Shown here: positions 20,836 to 32,824 of the stretch, piece by piece
Layout: every line of letters starts with the position of its first letter
Position numbering within the stretch: the stretch's first letter is position 1
DNA from: Symbiodinium natans
Taxonomy: Eukaryota; Sar; Dinophyceae; Suessiales; Symbiodiniaceae
Assembly: GCA_905221605.1 (NCBI GenBank)
Contig: CAJNDS010000259.1
Span: 38,813 to 102,812 of the forward strand
Direction: 5' to 3'
DNA length: 64,000 nucleotides
Program-made: the position numbers and the translations under genes
Notes under the pieces: generated by a model
Database searches by the model: none
The model's input: only the letters and a program-made list of their open reading frames with translations
Told to the model about the DNA's origin: nothing

Positions 20836-23800
20836 CTGCAGCCACGGTTGGGGGAAAGGTCGTTTTAAAGGCCAAAAGCTCTCTAGAGAGCTCAGTACCT
20901 CGAGCAACTCCGCCGCAGGATGGGTCTTGTCTGGGCGAGAATCCTGGTCCGTCCTCTGTACCCCGAATAAGCAAACCCGCCTTCGTCTCCACCAGGCCCA
21001 GCCGTCCGCATGTCTGGTTGCCCCAAGCACACACGTCCCCACTCTCCTGAGGCTTGCGGGCAGGTTCTGGCGATTTCGGGCAAGGGGACTAGCATGGCTT
21101 GGGATGAGGAGCTCGGGTTGTTTGGGGGGCTTTGGTGGTTTCGGGCTTGAGAGAGCTTTGGGTTTTCAGATCGTTTGGGGCTCTCGGCGTTCGGGGGCAG
21201 GGCTTGAGGTTTGTTGGTGTTTGCTTTGTTTCTGTTCTCTTTTGGGGGGGAGGGGCGAAAGGAGCGGGGTTCTGGCGGCGAAAAACATTGCCAGCAGCAG
21301 CCCCCAGCCTCCAAGTTTAGGGCTTGGGGTTTGGGGTTTCCGTTTTTTGGGTTTAGGGTTTAGGGTTTAGGGTTTAGGGTTTAGGGTTTAGGGTTTAGGG
21401 TTTAGGGTTTAGGGTTTAGGGTTTAGGGTTTAGGGTTTAGGGTTTAGGGTTTAGGGCCGATGTAGTCTAAAAGCTTGCAAACGAGGGGCCAGATTTGCCA
21501 GGGTAAAGTTTCCGCCCGAAACGATGCCGATGACCTGGGGCAGGAAGAGGGGGGAGGGGGGCAGGAAGGATCACTGGCAGATGGCCAAGCGGGATCATGG
21601 TCTTTGTTTGTTCAAACTCCATTTCCAGCGAGAACGAAGAACATCTGCCAGATGGGGGTTTCCGAATTAGGGGTACCTTATTGGGGTCCTTATTCTAGGG
21701 AGATCATGCTATTTGGGGGTCTATATTCGGGGGTCCCTTGTTTTCGTAAACCCGCAGATGGGACCAGAAGGCTTCAGAGGGTTCTTATGGGTTGGGCATT
21801 CTACGAACTTGACATTACGGTTTGACTCGAGGCTGATCGCATGCAGGGCAAGCGCAAGCAAATGCCTCATGCCCTGTACATCTGCACACACGGCCAGATG
21901 TGCGCAAACACCCGGGTTGTTTCCAGACTAGGACCCCCTTTTGGTATTAAGCATACGAATAATAATTATTATTGTTGTTACGATTATTGTTACTATTAGT
22001 ATTCTTCTTCTTCATTAAGAAGAAGAAGAAGAAGAATCTTCTTCTTCTTCAATAAGAAGAAGAATACTAACAATAATAATATTAATAATCATACCCCCCC
22101 CCCTCCGCCAGATGGCGCTACAATGTCGCGTATTGGGTGGCAAGCCGCTGGCTCATGCAGAAGCTTGACGTGCATCGGGGTGGGAACCATCTGCAAGCCG
22201 CTCTGCTGACCTTTCGCTGGAGGTTTTAGGGTTTAGGGTTTAGTGTTTAGGGTTCAGGGAACTGGGCACCTAAACCCCTAACTCCCTAAACCCTAAACCC
22301 TAAACCCCTACTTCCGAAACCCTCAGCCCAAAATTCATTTGCACGGGAGGCGGCCGGAGTTTTGTGTTGAGGGCTTGCTGGGAGTACCAGGTTTAAGGTG
22401 CACGGATCTATGGGGAATCTGGGGTTCCGAATCGCCTTCAGTGTTTGCTACTCTTCGCGCCTTCACATCGATTCCATGCTCACAGGGAAAAGCCTCACAA
22501 CCGAAGGACGAAAGCACGAAACCGAAACCCCTAAACCTTGAACCCTGAACCCCCTAAACCCTTTTGAGCCCTTGAGCCCTCTTCAACCTTCTAAGAAGTC
22601 TTTTGGTGTTTCGAGGGCTTGTTGAGGGGTTGAAGGGTTTCAAGGGCTTAAAGGGTTCAAGGGTTAGGGGTTTAAAGGGCTTGCTTCGTCGGGTTTAGGG
22701 TTTAAGGTTTAGGGTTGAGGTGTAGCGTTTTAGGGCTTTAGGGGTTACAGGTTCGGGTTTAAGAAACCCCTTCAAATAGACCCCTGTGCCCGCTCCCGGC
22801 CTACACCCAGCTGTCCGTAGCTGTTGCTACCCCAGGCCAGTAGCCGTCCAGCCTGGGAATCCGTGTTTAGGGTTTCGGGTTTAGGGTTTAGGGTTTAGGG
22901 TTTCGGGTTCAGGGTTTAATAGTTTAGGGTTTAGGGCTTAGGGCTTAGGGCTTAGGGCTTAGGGTTTCGGATTTAGGGTTTAGGGTGTAGGGTTTGTGTT
23001 CAGGGTTTAGGGTTTAGGGTTGTCCTCCCTCTTGCGGTGGTTCTTCCATTCCAGGGGTGCTACGTGTGTTTTGCAAGCTGAAGGAAGCAGGTTTGAGACC
23101 TGGAGGCTGTACTGGGGGAGGTTTGGGGGCCCAAAAAAATGTTGAACGTTTATGGCTTTAGAAGGATTCCCCCTTATACTACCAGTCCGTAACAGGGATT
23201 ATGATTATACTAGGGGGCTACTAGAATCCCCATTCAGGACTGTTAGTATGAGGGGGAACATCCCAATTTGCGGCTTTGTACGGATTACTTGGGGGATCAG
23301 GGGTAAAAAACCACTTAAATCCAACACCTTTGGATGCCCGGTCGTCTTGGCCAAGGCTGCAGGCGAGTTTCTGACGCAGATGTAACACGAATTTCGGGGG
23401 ACAGGAATCTCTACATTGGTGGAAACAGATAGTAATATCTAATAGACAAGAAAATATGTAAGTAAATATGATCTATTCAGTATTTAAGAATGGACAGATA
23501 GTAATATCTCATAGCTACAAGCCGGAAACCAGAACGTTCAGCATCTCTGTGATTGTACAGTGAACATTTCAAAGCTCATCGGTGCTCTGGTCAGGGCAAG
23601 CAACTTTCCGAATCGTTCCTTGACTCACCAGCAACTTCTTCAAGCTGTGGTATTTCTCTGAGTACCTCTCCAGCATGTCATCATGGAATTGGTGGTAGAT
23701 CTCTGCTTGGTGAAAGGGGAACTTGTTAGAGTCATAGACCCAGACTTTCTTCGTTCCAACGGTGTCATCATCATTGCCCTGACCACGCAACAGCTCAAAG

Positions 23801-26800
23801 CGCCCCGCGTTCGCAGCTTCCACGGCCTTGAAGAGGGGCCCATCCACGCCACCTGGGATGCCGATGGCTGATCTGTACTCGCTGCCGAAGTCTTGGGGAT
23901 CGGCACGGCCGAACGGATACTTCGATGCAGCATCGAAATACGCCTTCGTAAAATCGCCCACGTTCTCCTCGGGCACGCTCACGCTCACCACCTCCGTGTG
24001 GCCCATGCGGCCGTAGTCCGGGGCCATTTGCCTGTTGTGGTAGCACACCTCACCGTTGCCACCCACCTCCTTTCCGCCAGCATAGCCAGACACCCCCGTC
24101 ACTTCGCCAGCCAGGCGAGACAGGGTAGCCTCCTGCTTGACCACCTCATGCTGAAGGTGCCAAAAGCAGCCCTGTCCCATGTAGATGTTCACGTTGGACG
24201 CAGAAGCAGCCCGTGGGTAAGAAAGAACTGCCAGAAACACAGCCGCCGCTGCCAGCGATGTACGTGCCCAAGTTGGCATTGAAGAGCTCTCTACATCTTG
24301 GGAGGCAAACTCTGCGCCTCGCAAGTGAGGGAGGAAGGATCCCTGAGGTTTGTATGCCTGGTCTGTTGCGATGCTTTCCGTAGCTGGCGGAGCCATCCAG
24401 GCCACTGCTCCCGGCAACAGGAGCAGGACCAGCTTTTGCCGCATCATCGTGGTGGCGGTGCTGTGGGAACAGGTTTGGGCCAAGCTCGAGCTGCAAACCC
24501 GATCTAAGCCCCATGTTTAAACCCTATCTCACACTTGCGGAAACCCGGTAGTTCAAAATAACACGAAACCACTATAACACTAAACCACGAAACCCTAAGA
24601 TGAGAGGGTCTGGGGCGCCCGGCTTTGTCCACCACAAAGGTCTCGCGCTCACCACCTCGCTCTTCAACGTGCAGGAAATTTGTAGGCTTCCGTTTCAGGG
24701 CTTCAGGGCTGTGTTTAGGGCTTAGGCTTCTCGGGCTGGAGCCACCCACTTCAGGACTTGTCAGTTGAATACACCTATAGAGGTGGTTCAGAACAGACCC
24801 TTTGGAGGGCTCGGAACTTTTTGGGTTTACCACAATACCGTAGCCAACTGGAGTTGCAGAGAGGACCTCTTTTTGCTGTGCTTACAGGCTACTGACTGCA
24901 AAAGTGACCCAGTGGAGATTCCTGGACGCCGAAAAACCCCTCAAAAGCCCAAGAAGCCCCCCCTGAACCACCCCATTTCACCCCGTGAAGCCCCCCCGTT
25001 CTCCCCGTTCTCCCAGAGCCCAAAGTAGGTTTTGACGGGGCGTGGGGAGCCTTGCCGCATTGCCGGTCCGGGCCAAGGGTTTGTGGATTCCTAGGGTCTT
25101 GGAACTGGCACCCTGCTTTCCCTAAACCCTAAACCCTAAACCCCAAACCCTAAGCCCTAAACCCTAAACACTAAATTTCAGGCTGTCTGAGATTGGCAAC
25201 TGGCTTGCGGGCTCTCGCATGGCTCTTGCAGCCCGGCCGCACTCGACGATCTTAAAGTGCGTGCTCTCCTCGATGAGAAAGTGCTTCGGCTGGAGGACCT
25301 GGGCTTGTTTCAGGGTTCAGGGTTCAGGGTTCAGGGTTCAGGGTTTAGGGTTTAGGGTTTAGGGTTTAGGGTTTAGGGTTTAGGGTTTAGGGTTTAGGGT
25401 TTAGGGTTTAGGGTTTAGGGTTTAGGGTTTAGGCTTAGGGTTTAAAACTTTGGCACACTTCTCGATGAAGGGGCGTAACCAAAAATAAAGAAATGTCATA
25501 TTCGTACATGCACGCATGCACGCACGGACGGTCACCCACCAAAAACTCTACACCCACTCTTTGCGTGTCCTCTAGGTTATTAGAGCCTAAACCCTAAACC
25601 CTAAACCCTAAACCCTAAACCCTAAACCCTAAACCCTAAACCCAACTTCAAGGCAGGGACACAGCATGGCAAGCAAGCAGCATTCTGGACCTCCCCAAGA
25701 AGGGAGCCCTTGCCCCAGAGGTACAGCTCGTCTTGCAAGGTGATCTCAGCACTTGCTTGCAGCGACATGTCAGAGCTTGAACTAACTCGATGGGAACATA
25801 AGAATGCTTCATCGCTCAACGCTAAACCCCCCTAGCCCTAAACCCCTAAACCCCAAACCCCAAACCCTACACCCCAAACTCTAAACCCTAAACCCCCTTA
25901 GTTCTTTGCACATTCCTGAAGCCCTGAGCTTACGTTGCATCCGATTCAGTGCTGGCCGCTGCCGCGGCATGGTCCACGCCCAGCGAGAGCTCCCGCACCT
26001 TGCAAGGACGTGCTCTTCGGGCGCTCGCGGTTTTTGAGCTGAGGGATCTTCGGCCCTCTGCCGGCGCAGCCCCAAAAAGCCCGATGCTTCCAGTATTCAG
26101 GAGCTGCTGTGTTGGGCGGAGCATGGCGGAGCCTCCGAAACCCCCCCAAAGCCAAGCCTGAACCCTGAACCCCGAACCCTCAGCCCTAAAGCCCTTCCCC
26201 GGCACCCCGGTCTTTGGGAGCTTCACTCTGGCCGGGCGGGTGTGCGTCTCTTGGCTGCCCAGTCCCAACCTGGGAGGGCTTAGGGCTTAGCTCCCCCCTT
26301 AGAGCACCACAAGCATTGCTACTGCTCCGACAGGATCGAGCTTAAGGTTCAGAGTTTGGGGGCTTCTCCGCGACATGTGGGAGGGGGGATCAGGGAGAAG
26401 CTCTGGATGATAAGGATGCTGGGAGGTGGGATCATGGATAGTTATAAGTAGGGTTAGGAAGTATGGGGTTTGGGGTTTGGGGCTTGGGGCTTGGGGCTTG
26501 GGGGTTGGGGCTTGGAGCTTGGGGCTTGGGGTTTAGGGTTTAGGGTTTAGGGTTTAGGGTTTAGGGTTTAGGGTTTAGGGTTTAGGGTTTAGGGTTTAGG
26601 GTTTAGGGTTTAGGGTTTAGGGTTTAGGGTTTAGGGTTTAGGGGTTGCGCGCTGTGAAGATGCCGGATTTCGGATTTCGGATGCCTTACTCTGCCTCGAG
26701 TGTCCCGACGAGGCTGGATGCAAGGCCTACTCTGAATCCTGCTGGCCTTTTATCGGGTTTAAGGTTTAGGGTTTAGGGTTTAGGGTTTAGGGTTTAGGGT

Positions 26801-29800
26801 TTAGGGGTTTGGGGTTTCGCAGGATGTCTTTCTCAATGCCAATCCTTCCTTCGGCACCGAATATTAAACAGCAACCCTCTCTCCGCAAAAAAATTGCAGT
26901 CCTAAGTCCCCCAAAACCTAAACTACTAATTACATGCTCAAGACCGGAAACAATAACGACACCCCAAAATCCCTAAACTTTGCTGATGCCCCACTCGCTA
27001 TCTGGAGGCGCTTGAACCAGCCCCGCCTGCCATACCAGCCGTTGCCAAAGGTCCAGAGAAAGTTCTCAGTCTCAGCAGCGCCCTGAGCTGTGTAGGGTTC
27101 AGGCTTCAGGGTTTGGGGGTTCGTCCTTGCGGTTCACGGGATTTAGGGCTTAAGAAGGCTAAGGCTTTAAGGGTTTAAGTTGAGGGGGGGTTCAAAGTCT
27201 TTGGACCTGGGGTCTGAACTTCAGAGTGACATGCGGACGGGACGTGAGCAGACCCCCAAATCCGAATGCGCACCACGTCAACCATGCAGAAGCGCACAGT
27301 TTATAAGACGCTTGTCCATAGAAGCACCCCACTTTAGAACAACTGCCTGCGGCCGAGCGGCACCCTGCCCACACACCACTGCCGTGCTGTTGGCGCCACA
27401 TCTCACCTGAGCAACCAGAGACACCGATCGGGATCCATGCAAGCAACACCACCCCGAATCATTCGCATCTGGAGGATGCCTCGTGGGCCTTGTTGCCTGC
27501 CCTATGGCCCAGCGGATCAAAACCGTCAACCGCCAGCCCGGGGTAGTAAGCCTGTCGACCCAGCTCACTGCAGCTTCGCTGCAAAGAGCGGGTTTGACTC
27601 GGGCCCGGGTTTGTCGATCTCCACCTGTGGAGGTCCAGGCTCAAGCACATCAATGTTGTCTAGAGCACACCGCGCAGGTCCAACAGGCACCAAAAAGACC
27701 CCCAAAGGTCCACCCGACTCGCTCCGCCTGCGTGGGCGTGTGCAGTGGTCCCGAGGTGATGAACTGGCCGAGACCCAAGACACCGCTGTCCGAGCTGCCC
27801 CAAGTGTACAGCAGTCCTGGCATGGTTGGGATTGGTGAAGGGACCCACAGGAGACCGCCCAATCCTATGATTAAAACCCCTAGCCCCCTGTTGGTTAGGG
27901 CCAAGGTTTCAAGAGCCGAGGTTTAGGGGCAGGACTCTTTGAAGGCCGAATACTGCAGAGCCCACAAAACTTCCAGCACCTCAACTTTTGTGCTGCCCTA
28001 AGCCTTCCTAAGCCGACTGCTGCCCAGCATCTCTCACCGGAGGGAGCCTGGACGATGGCAGCGCTGTGGATCCTTGCGCTGGCCCGGAAAGTTGGCGGGT
28101 CATACTGTCAGCGCAAAGGCGTTTTGGGAAGTCATTAGCGTGTAGTCTTAGGCGTTTATGAGAAGGGGGTGGCGGGTTTGGGCGCTTCGGGTCGGGATCA
28201 ACCCCAAACCTTACAAGCTTCAAACATCTTCCCCTAAAGCCGTGCAGCCGCTTAGCACGGAAGCTGTGGCAAGACATGTCCACCAAACCCGAAAACCTCC
28301 AGTTGCTGTTGAAGATCTCACCAGCTGCCACCATCTGCACACGGTCCAGGGTAGGGACTTGGCACGGTGTGGCGGCATCTCCTGAGTGGCCAACCAAGCA
28401 GTGGGTTGGCTGTTACGTACGATTCTGGGAGCCAAAACTGGGGAGTTTGCCGCTGCGGTTGCTGGTTCGCTGCAGGCACCGCCGGTGCTCACTCGTTCAA
28501 GGATTTGGTGTTTAGGGGCACAAGTGTTGGGTAGTTTTGGCTGTGCCCCGCATGCTTCCTCCGTACGCTCCCTCCCCCACCATGCACAAGGACACCTGCG
28601 TGGCTTCGAGAGTGAGCCTCTTTTGCGCAAGTGCCCCGTAGGCTTGGAATAACATTCGCATGATGATTTGCTGTGGAAAACTGTGCACTAGTAATTCAAA
28701 GCATGAAACATTAGATGGCCAGTGGCTTTGTAAGATTTAGCGTATTGAAGATGAGGGGGGGGGCGACTGTTTCGCGGAAGGCTGTGTTAGGGCGCGCAAG
28801 TTATTTGAGATGTTTCAAACATCTCGCAAAAAATCTATATACTGCTCATAGACCCAAAAAACCTGTATAGTGCTCATACACCCATGGCATTGTTAAAACT
28901 TTGGTCGACTGATTTCACTATTTTTATGAACTAGAAGCATATTTATCGAACTTATGCACCACACTATATTTTACCTTCTCCATTTTTGGTTAAACTTTCA
29001 TCAAAGGGGTCAGCACTATTCTCATTTACGTTTTTGTTCTCAATATTCTTATGGCGCAGGTCGGGGTGATGGCTAGGGTTCAGGGGTTTCAGGTTCAAAT
29101 GAGGGTTGATCGATATTCTTGTTCCGATGGGCGCCTTGCGCCCGCCCTTGCGCGCTCTTGCGCACTTCTTGCGCGCACACCAGTTTTTCCATAATATCTT
29201 ATGACAAATTCTAAACCCTACATTTCTTCCAGGAACCCTAAACATGAACCCTGTCGTACTAAAAGGGCGACCAACCTGGGCAGCTTGGAAAGGGCTTGGG
29301 TTTTGGGCTGACGTCTCAGGCAGGATTTGAGGCTTGAAGCTCGCAGGCTTGCGGTTCGCGCGCACGTGGTCTTGGGTTGGTGGCAGGCTCTCAAGTTTAG
29401 GGCTACTACCCCGTAGTCTACGCATGGCGTCCATTGCAGCACACTGCCCTGTGACTTTTGCCTCTGGCATCTGGGCCCATGCCTTCCATGGCGACGCACG
29501 GCTTGAGCAACCCTTGCGCGTTTCTTGCGCCAGTCTTGCGTCAGATTTGCCCATACAAGACCCTCTGGGCTATCAAGCCGTACAGTACAGATAGGGTTGA
29601 GAATCAACCCTGAACCAGCGAGACCATGGCAGGCTCTGCTGAGCTGCAAAGCCTGCAACCGCACCCCTAAGGGGTCGCCGAGTTGAGACACTGAGTCTCT
29701 ATCAATACCCGAACCCCAGGCAGGCGTGCTTGAGTGAGCCGCGTTCCTTTCAAAACCTATCGGGTTTAAGACGAAGTTCTCATGTAGATGGCTTTGTATT

Positions 29801-32694
29801 TGTAAAGATACATTAAACATGCCCCCGCGCGTTCTTGCGCCCGCCCTTGCGCGTTCCTGCGCGTGCACCATGTTTGGAAGGCTTTTTCAAGAGTGGTCTT
29901 ATGAATAAATCGCCTCTTTAGTTCTGCGTCAAGAGAACCTAAACCCTAAACCCTAAACCCTAAATCCTAAACCCTAAACCCTAAACCCTAAACCCTAACC
30001 CCTAAACCCCTAAACCCCACTCCCCCGTTTTCCAAAAACCCGGAGCCACGGCTCGGCAGTGCCCCAGGCCCAGCTGCCCCTCGAAGCCTCGGCCCCAGGA
30101 CCACAGCTCCTGCGACTTTGGTCAGGGTTTAGGGTTTAGGGTTTCGGGTTTAGGGTTTAGGGTTTAGGGTTCAGGGTTTAGGGTTTAGGGTCAAAGGGGT
30201 GGTTTCAAGGCCCAGGCATGTCGGAGCGGTGTCGGGCTTCAGGGTCAGAGTTGGGACGTTCCCCCTTCTGCTACTTATCACAGTCCTTTGTAGGATAGTG
30301 CCTTTTTTGTAATCCCGACTAAGGGCTGTTAGAAAAAGGGGCACATCCCAAAGTCAGGGTCTTAAAATCGTAGGGGCTGAGGGGCCGGGAAGAGGGCTCC
30401 AGGGCATTTCGGAGCTTCGGAGTCCTGGGGGTCTGGATTCGTGTCGGGCCCCAGCTTGGCTCCTTCCCATCATATGCAAGGCAGAGGCCCTTCAGGTATG
30501 TCAGGGCCTGCCAAAGGAGGATCACTTGAATTATAGGGCGGCGGTTTAGGCCCTAAACCCTAAACCCTAAATCCTAAATCCTAAACCCTAAACCCTAGAC
30601 CATGTTTTGGAGGGGTTGAGCCTGCCCCAAAGGTCCCCGTCCTCCGACATTGTAGCTGCCAGCGTGAACCTTGTTGAATCTGGCTGTAGCATCGCGTGCA
30701 TGTGATGGGCTGGAACTGCACGCAGCACCGGACACACAGGGGGGGGCCCTTGAAGGTGCAGGACTGATCTCTACTTCCCAGCAGCAACAGTAACTGAGGT
30801 CTGGACTCGTGCCCGCAGCATACCTTCAGAGCACTTGATGGCCCAGATCGGTTCGTACGATGATCGTGTTCACAGCACGCTTGCGCAAAACAGTCACATC
30901 AGGGCAGCTCACATTAACGGAAACTGAATGCAAGCCACCAGCCCTCCCAAGCCCCTAAGCCCTCCCAAAGCCCCGAAGCCCTAGAAGCCCTCCCGCCTGC
31001 TTAATCACGCGCCCGAAATCCAGCTGCTTCGGCACCCAGTGGTAAATCTGGGCATCGTCTCCTCCAACCCCAGAACCACCGCATGGTCAACCCCAACCCT
31101 ACGGGGTCCCAGACTGAAAACGCCAATGGAAGAACAACCGGAGCTCTGTCAACCCCAAGTCGCGGGCCCCAAGCTTTGAGGCCCTCAACAAATGCCCTGA
31201 ACCCTAAACTGGCACAAAAAAATGCCCTGAACTCTAAACTGGCCCCATGGCCCATAACTATCCCTTGAAACCCGAAACAAAAGCCTGAACCCTGAACCCG
31301 AAACCTAAGCCCTTGGCCCTGCAACACAGAGACAGTCAGAGAGAGAGAGAGAGAAAAAAAAAAAACACACACACACACACACACAAACAAACAAACACAC
31401 ACACACACACACACAGACATCTAAACGCCCTAAACCTCGACGACAAAATCACGAGGTGATAAGTTGGCTAAGTCTGTGGTGACTTCGTTGTCAGCATCTG
31501 CTCAACATGCTCGAGATTGTCTACTTCGACCGGCTCCATTGTCCAGCGGAGGCTACAGGCGGCTCCCTTCTTACGACAGATGGCTCAGCAACTCTTGCGA
31601 TCTGCATGTTGGTGGTTTCATGCTTACCACCGACCAGACACCACCACCACCAACGACCAACCTAAGACCCCTTATACCCTATACTAACCGTGCTTTGTAG
31701 GGATTGCTAATCAGGGGTACTATGATCCCTATGAAGGGTTCCTAGTCTCAGGGGGAACATCCAAACCCATCGCCCCTCAAAAGCCCTAAACCCTCAACCC
31801 TACACCCTAAACCCTAAACCGCCCCCGGGGGGGGGGGGGGGCAAGGGCCGTGGGGAGTCCTCCGAAGCCCAACTGGCCAACAGAGTCGCAGCCCCAGCCT
31901 GGGTCCAGCGAAGATCGGAGGGCTTGGGGCGTCGGGCTTCGGGTCTTTAAAGGTTGAGGGTTAAGGGTTAGGGTCAAGGGTTTAGGGTTTAGGGTTAAGG
32001 GTTGAGGTATGACAGGGTTTGAGAACTGAGAACCCTACGGTGTAGAGTGCAAGGCATTAGGATTGCGGAATTAAGTGCAAGGTTGAGAGTTTCAGGGTTC
32101 AGAGTTTAGGAGGTTTGAACGGCTTGGGGTTCAACATGTAGTGTGTACTAGGTTAATCGTTCGGGGCTTCGAACGCTTTAGGGTTCAGGTTCCTTTAAGG
32201 CCCAGTTTGAAGGATCCCGGCTCAATGTACGAGTCTTGTTGGGTTCAGGGTTTCGGGGCTTAGGAGGCCTGACTTGTTGAGTGACGAGAGGGTCGGAACA
32301 TGGCACTGTGGGCCCAGGTCTTGGGCGAGTTTGGGCATGAGGGGTCTTCATGCCACCTGGGGTTTTCGAGGTTTGCTCAGGGGCAACCGGATTCCATGGG
32401 CTCATGCGTCGGAAAGACTACAACTCACGCATAGCTGGCGCGATGCAGGACTTGCTTCAAAACCTTGACCGCAGGCTTCCGCATCCGGGCCGCCGTACAG
32501 GAAGCCTCCGTGGGTGCGAGCAAAGACGTGGGTCGAACCGCAGCTGAGTTCAGCCACCACGTAGGCCAGCTTCGCCTGCTGCTGGGGGTTTAGGGTTTAG
32601 GGTTTAGGGTTTCGGGTTTAGGGTTTAGGGTTTAGGGTTTAGGGTTTAGGGTTTAGGGTTTCAGTTTAAGGTTTAGGGTTTAGGGTCTAGGGTC

Positions 32695-32733
<39 letters not shown>

Positions 32734-32743
32734 GGTTCAGGGT

Positions 32744-32824
<81 letters not shown>

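Noticed and set aside
20095-21042. 315-codon minus frame with Ser/His repeats
   Set aside because: It reads through a (GAGT)n tract; only the exons at 20785-20835 and 20981-21046, in other frames, look coding.
24448-24520. Relict spliced-leader sequence upstream of msrA
   Set aside because: Only a weak partial match (ttggcccaa) to the dinoflagellate leader end; too short to claim.
29218-29871. 217-codon minus frame
   Set aside because: It lies in an intron between phase-matched RCC1 exons, starts at a non-supported position and is rich in repeat-derived Arg/Ala; a nested gene is possible but unsupported.
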